From: Segatella copri
Lineage (GTDB): Bacteria > Bacteroidota > Bacteroidia > Bacteroidales > Bacteroidaceae
Direction of reading: 5' to 3'
Assembly: GCF_019127135.1 (NCBI RefSeq)
Contig: NZ_JAHOEA010000067.1
Span: 1 to 15,374 of the forward strand
DNA length: 15,374 nucleotides
Positions within the stretch are counted from its first letter, which is position 1. Each line of letters opens with the position of its first letter. Position numbers and translations under genes: made by a program. The notes beneath the pieces were generated by a model. The model was given only the letters and a program-made list of their open reading frames with translations, did not search any database and was not told where the DNA came from. Shown here one piece after another: positions 13,797 through 15,374 of the stretch.

Positions 13797-14837
13797 TTAC
13801 TTTAACAATATTTTATATAAATCACTTAATTGTTTCTCTACATAGCACGGCAAATGTTCTTGAACTTTTCTTAAAGAAACTTTACCCATATCTACTCGAA
13901 GTTTTTCATTATCAATTAATGTACGAATGGCATGATACATACCATCCTTATCACCAGGCTCCATGATAAAACCATTTTCTCCATTCTTCAACATCTCAGG
14001 AATACCACCTACCGTTGTAGAAATTATAGGCAAAGAATAGCTCATCGCTTCAAGTACAGAGATTGGCAATCCCTCATTGTAAGAAGGCAAGATATAAGCA
14101 TCTGCCATATTTAACAAATGAACTTTTTTCTCACCATTCACCCATCCTTGAAACATTGCAATATTTTCTAAGCCGTTCTGTTTGATGATTTCTTTCACTT
14201 GATCCACTTCTCCATCACCACCAAATAAAAATTTAACCTTGCCATCAAATTCCGCTTTGTGCTTTATCAAAACATCTAGTAAGTCATAGATACCTTTACG
14301 CTTACCCAAACGTCCCAAAAACAGCAATACAAAATTATCATGCCTTATTTTTGTTAAAAGAGGCGGAGCTATTACATTCTTAATAACAACCACATTCTTA
14401 TGATGAATCGTCTTTTCAAACCATTCTTTCCAACTTTCACTAAGCGCAATAATGCAATCACATTTACTTAGTGTTTTCTGTACAGCCTTGATGTGACGTG
14501 AAGTAAACTCTTGAAATTCAGCTCCATGGCAATGATAAACAACTTTTTTGCCAAACATTTTTGCCAGATTGATGAAAATTCTTTTTCTCCAAAAACTGGC
14601 ATCACTTGCTCCATGCACATGCACTATTTTAATCTCTCTATGAAATAACATCCATTTCCAGAATTGTACATATGCCTTAAAGAAAGCCAGTAACTTACGA
14701 GCAAACCCATAATCCACAACCGTTGCAACATGGTTAAATGGTTTATAGAAAGTACTATATACACTTTCTACTGCTGCTACGCCACCATGTATAACAGTAA
14801 AGTCAATACCTATAGTTAATACACTTCTTGCTTCCAT
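13797..14837 (-). CDS. GT4 glycosyltransferase
   Basis: A 346-residue GT-B glycosyltransferase of family 4. The N-terminal glycine-rich loop is HGGVAAVES (17-25). The donor half has VLLFLGRLGKRKGIYDLL (about 170-187), FLFGGDGE (203-210) and the E-x7-E signature NEGLPISVLEAM (254-265; Glu255 and Glu263). No membrane segment is evident, as expected for a peripheral enzyme at the inner membrane. It starts 4 nt after the acetyltransferase stop and ends 1 nt before the CapK-like start, so translation is probably coupled. Sugar and linkage cannot be told. The gene is AT-rich. Confidence 0.9.
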   Translation of the reverse strand: MEARSVLTIGIDFTVIHGGVAAVESVYSTFYKPFNHVATVVDYGFARKLLAFFKAYVQFWKWMLFHREIKIVHVHGASDASFWRKRIFINLAKMFGKKVVYHCHGAEFQEFTSRHIKAVQKTLSKCDCIIALSESWKEWFEKTIHHKNVVVIKNVIAPPLLTKIRHDNFVLLFLGRLGKRKGIYDLLDVLIKHKAEFDGKVKFLFGGDGEVDQVKEIIKQNGLENIAMFQGWVNGEKKVHLLNMADAYILPSYNEGLPISVLEAMSYSLPIISTTVGGIPEMLKNGENGFIMEPGDKDGMYHAIRTLIDNEKLRVDMGKVSLRKVQEHLPCYVEKQLSDLYKILLK

Positions 14838-14841
14838 TTCA

Positions 14842-15374
14842 TTATATTTTTTCCCAGACTTTTGTATTCTTATTATATTTTTTTATAACTTTTGCAGGTA
14901 TTCCTACAGCTACACTAAAAGGAGGAATATTTTTAGTAACAACACTTCCTGCTCCTATTTGAGAATCATGACCTATTATAACATCTTCTACTAAGCAAAC
15001 TGAGGGACCTATATATACATTATCTTCAATTGTTGCTGCTTTTCCTTTTCTAGAACCGATAGTAAGGAATTGACTCAATGAAACATTTTTTCCAATTGTC
15101 GCTGAAGTATTGATTATAACGCCACAACCATGTCCAATATAAAGTCCTGCCCCTATACGAGTTTTTGTAGATATTTGAATCCCATACTTAGAAGATAAAT
15201 GATGATATACTAGCCAAAAGAAAGGACGAATAGGACTTTGAACAGAAGTTAGTCTTAACCATAAAAGATAAACAAAACCTCTTTCATGCACAAGTACCTT
15301 TAATAATTTTGAAATTTTACCCCCCCAGCCCGTCCGAGAACGGCCGTTTTGGGGTGTATCACATAGGGTAGAAC
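14842..15374 (-). CDS. serine-acetyltransferase-like O-acetyltransferase (5' end beyond window)
   Basis: A hexapeptide-repeat acyltransferase of the serine-acetyltransferase-like group. GLYIGHGCGVIIN carries the active-site-type His, followed by repeats such as IGKNVSL and DNVYIG and the family end VAVGIPAKVIKKY. In a capsule operon the acceptor is more likely a sugar than serine. Family-like sequence begins at GGKISKLLKVL, upstream of the GTG at 15291, so that GTG is probably not the true start. The frame remains open to the right edge. A run of seven G (15320-15326) encodes the Gly-Gly. Codons before it (reading DTPQNGRSRTGW) do not look like the family, which usually has a D-L-x-R-Y-type lead. 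It is the first visible gene of the operon. Confidence 0.8.
   Translation of the reverse strand, partial: STLCDTPQNGRSRTGWGGKISKLLKVLVHERGFVYLLWLRLTSVQSPIRPFFWLVYHHLSSKYGIQISTKTRIGAGLYIGHGCGVIINTSATIGKNVSLSQFLTIGSRKGKAATIEDNVYIGPSVCLVEDVIIGHDSQIGAGSVVTKNIPPFSVAVGIPAKVIKKYNKNTKVWEKI

Overview
The window looks like chromosome of a gut-type Bacteroidales bacterium, most like Prevotella/Segatella. The grounds are the Bacteroidetes -7 promoter motif (TAnnTTTG) at several places, the rarity of Shine-Dalgarno sequences, and the style of the capsule genes (NTP_transf_5-like protein, heparinase II/III-like protein, CapK/PaaK-like protein). The genus is inferred from memory, not from a search.

Left part (1-2807, minus strand): a two-gene unit encoding a fused nucleotidyltransferase/GHMP-kinase-like protein and an overlapping FucP-like sugar permease. 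It ends at a non-coding repeat (copy 1, about 167-428).

Middle (2808-6295): an accessory zone. It holds a RelB/DinJ-like antitoxin (intact) with a PIN toxin cut off after about 80 residues, joined to an inverted remnant of a HEPN-like gene. Next comes a convergent GNAT acetyltransferase with a 58-residue partner gene, probably a second toxin-antitoxin pair. About 1.7 kb without genes then follows. That stretch contains two more copies of the mosaic repeat (copies 2 and 3), a nested inverted repeat, a 22-bp iteron-like array, a 10-bp array, a likely terminator and orphan promoter-like motifs. The mosaic repeat carries hairpins whose arms change between copies while staying paired.

Right part (6296-15374, minus strand): one tightly packed surface-polysaccharide operon that runs in from beyond the right edge. 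In transcription order it encodes a serine-acetyltransferase-like protein (5' end outside the window), a GT4 glycosyltransferase, a CapK/PaaK-like adenylate-forming protein, a GDP-mannose 6-dehydrogenase-like enzyme, a heparinase II/III-like protein, a WbuB-like GT4 glycosyltransferase, a second hexapeptide acetyltransferase and an NTP_transf_5-like protein. Together these suggest a polysaccharide containing a uronic acid, perhaps mannuronic acid, decorated by O-acetylation.

The most notable signal is a run of eight G (coding strand) in the second acetyltransferase. It puts the conserved N-terminus out of frame with the rest; seven or ten G would restore one continuous protein. The first acetyltransferase has a run of seven G at the equivalent protein position. 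This suggests slipped-strand phase variation of capsule acetylation, although a homopolymer sequencing error must be excluded.
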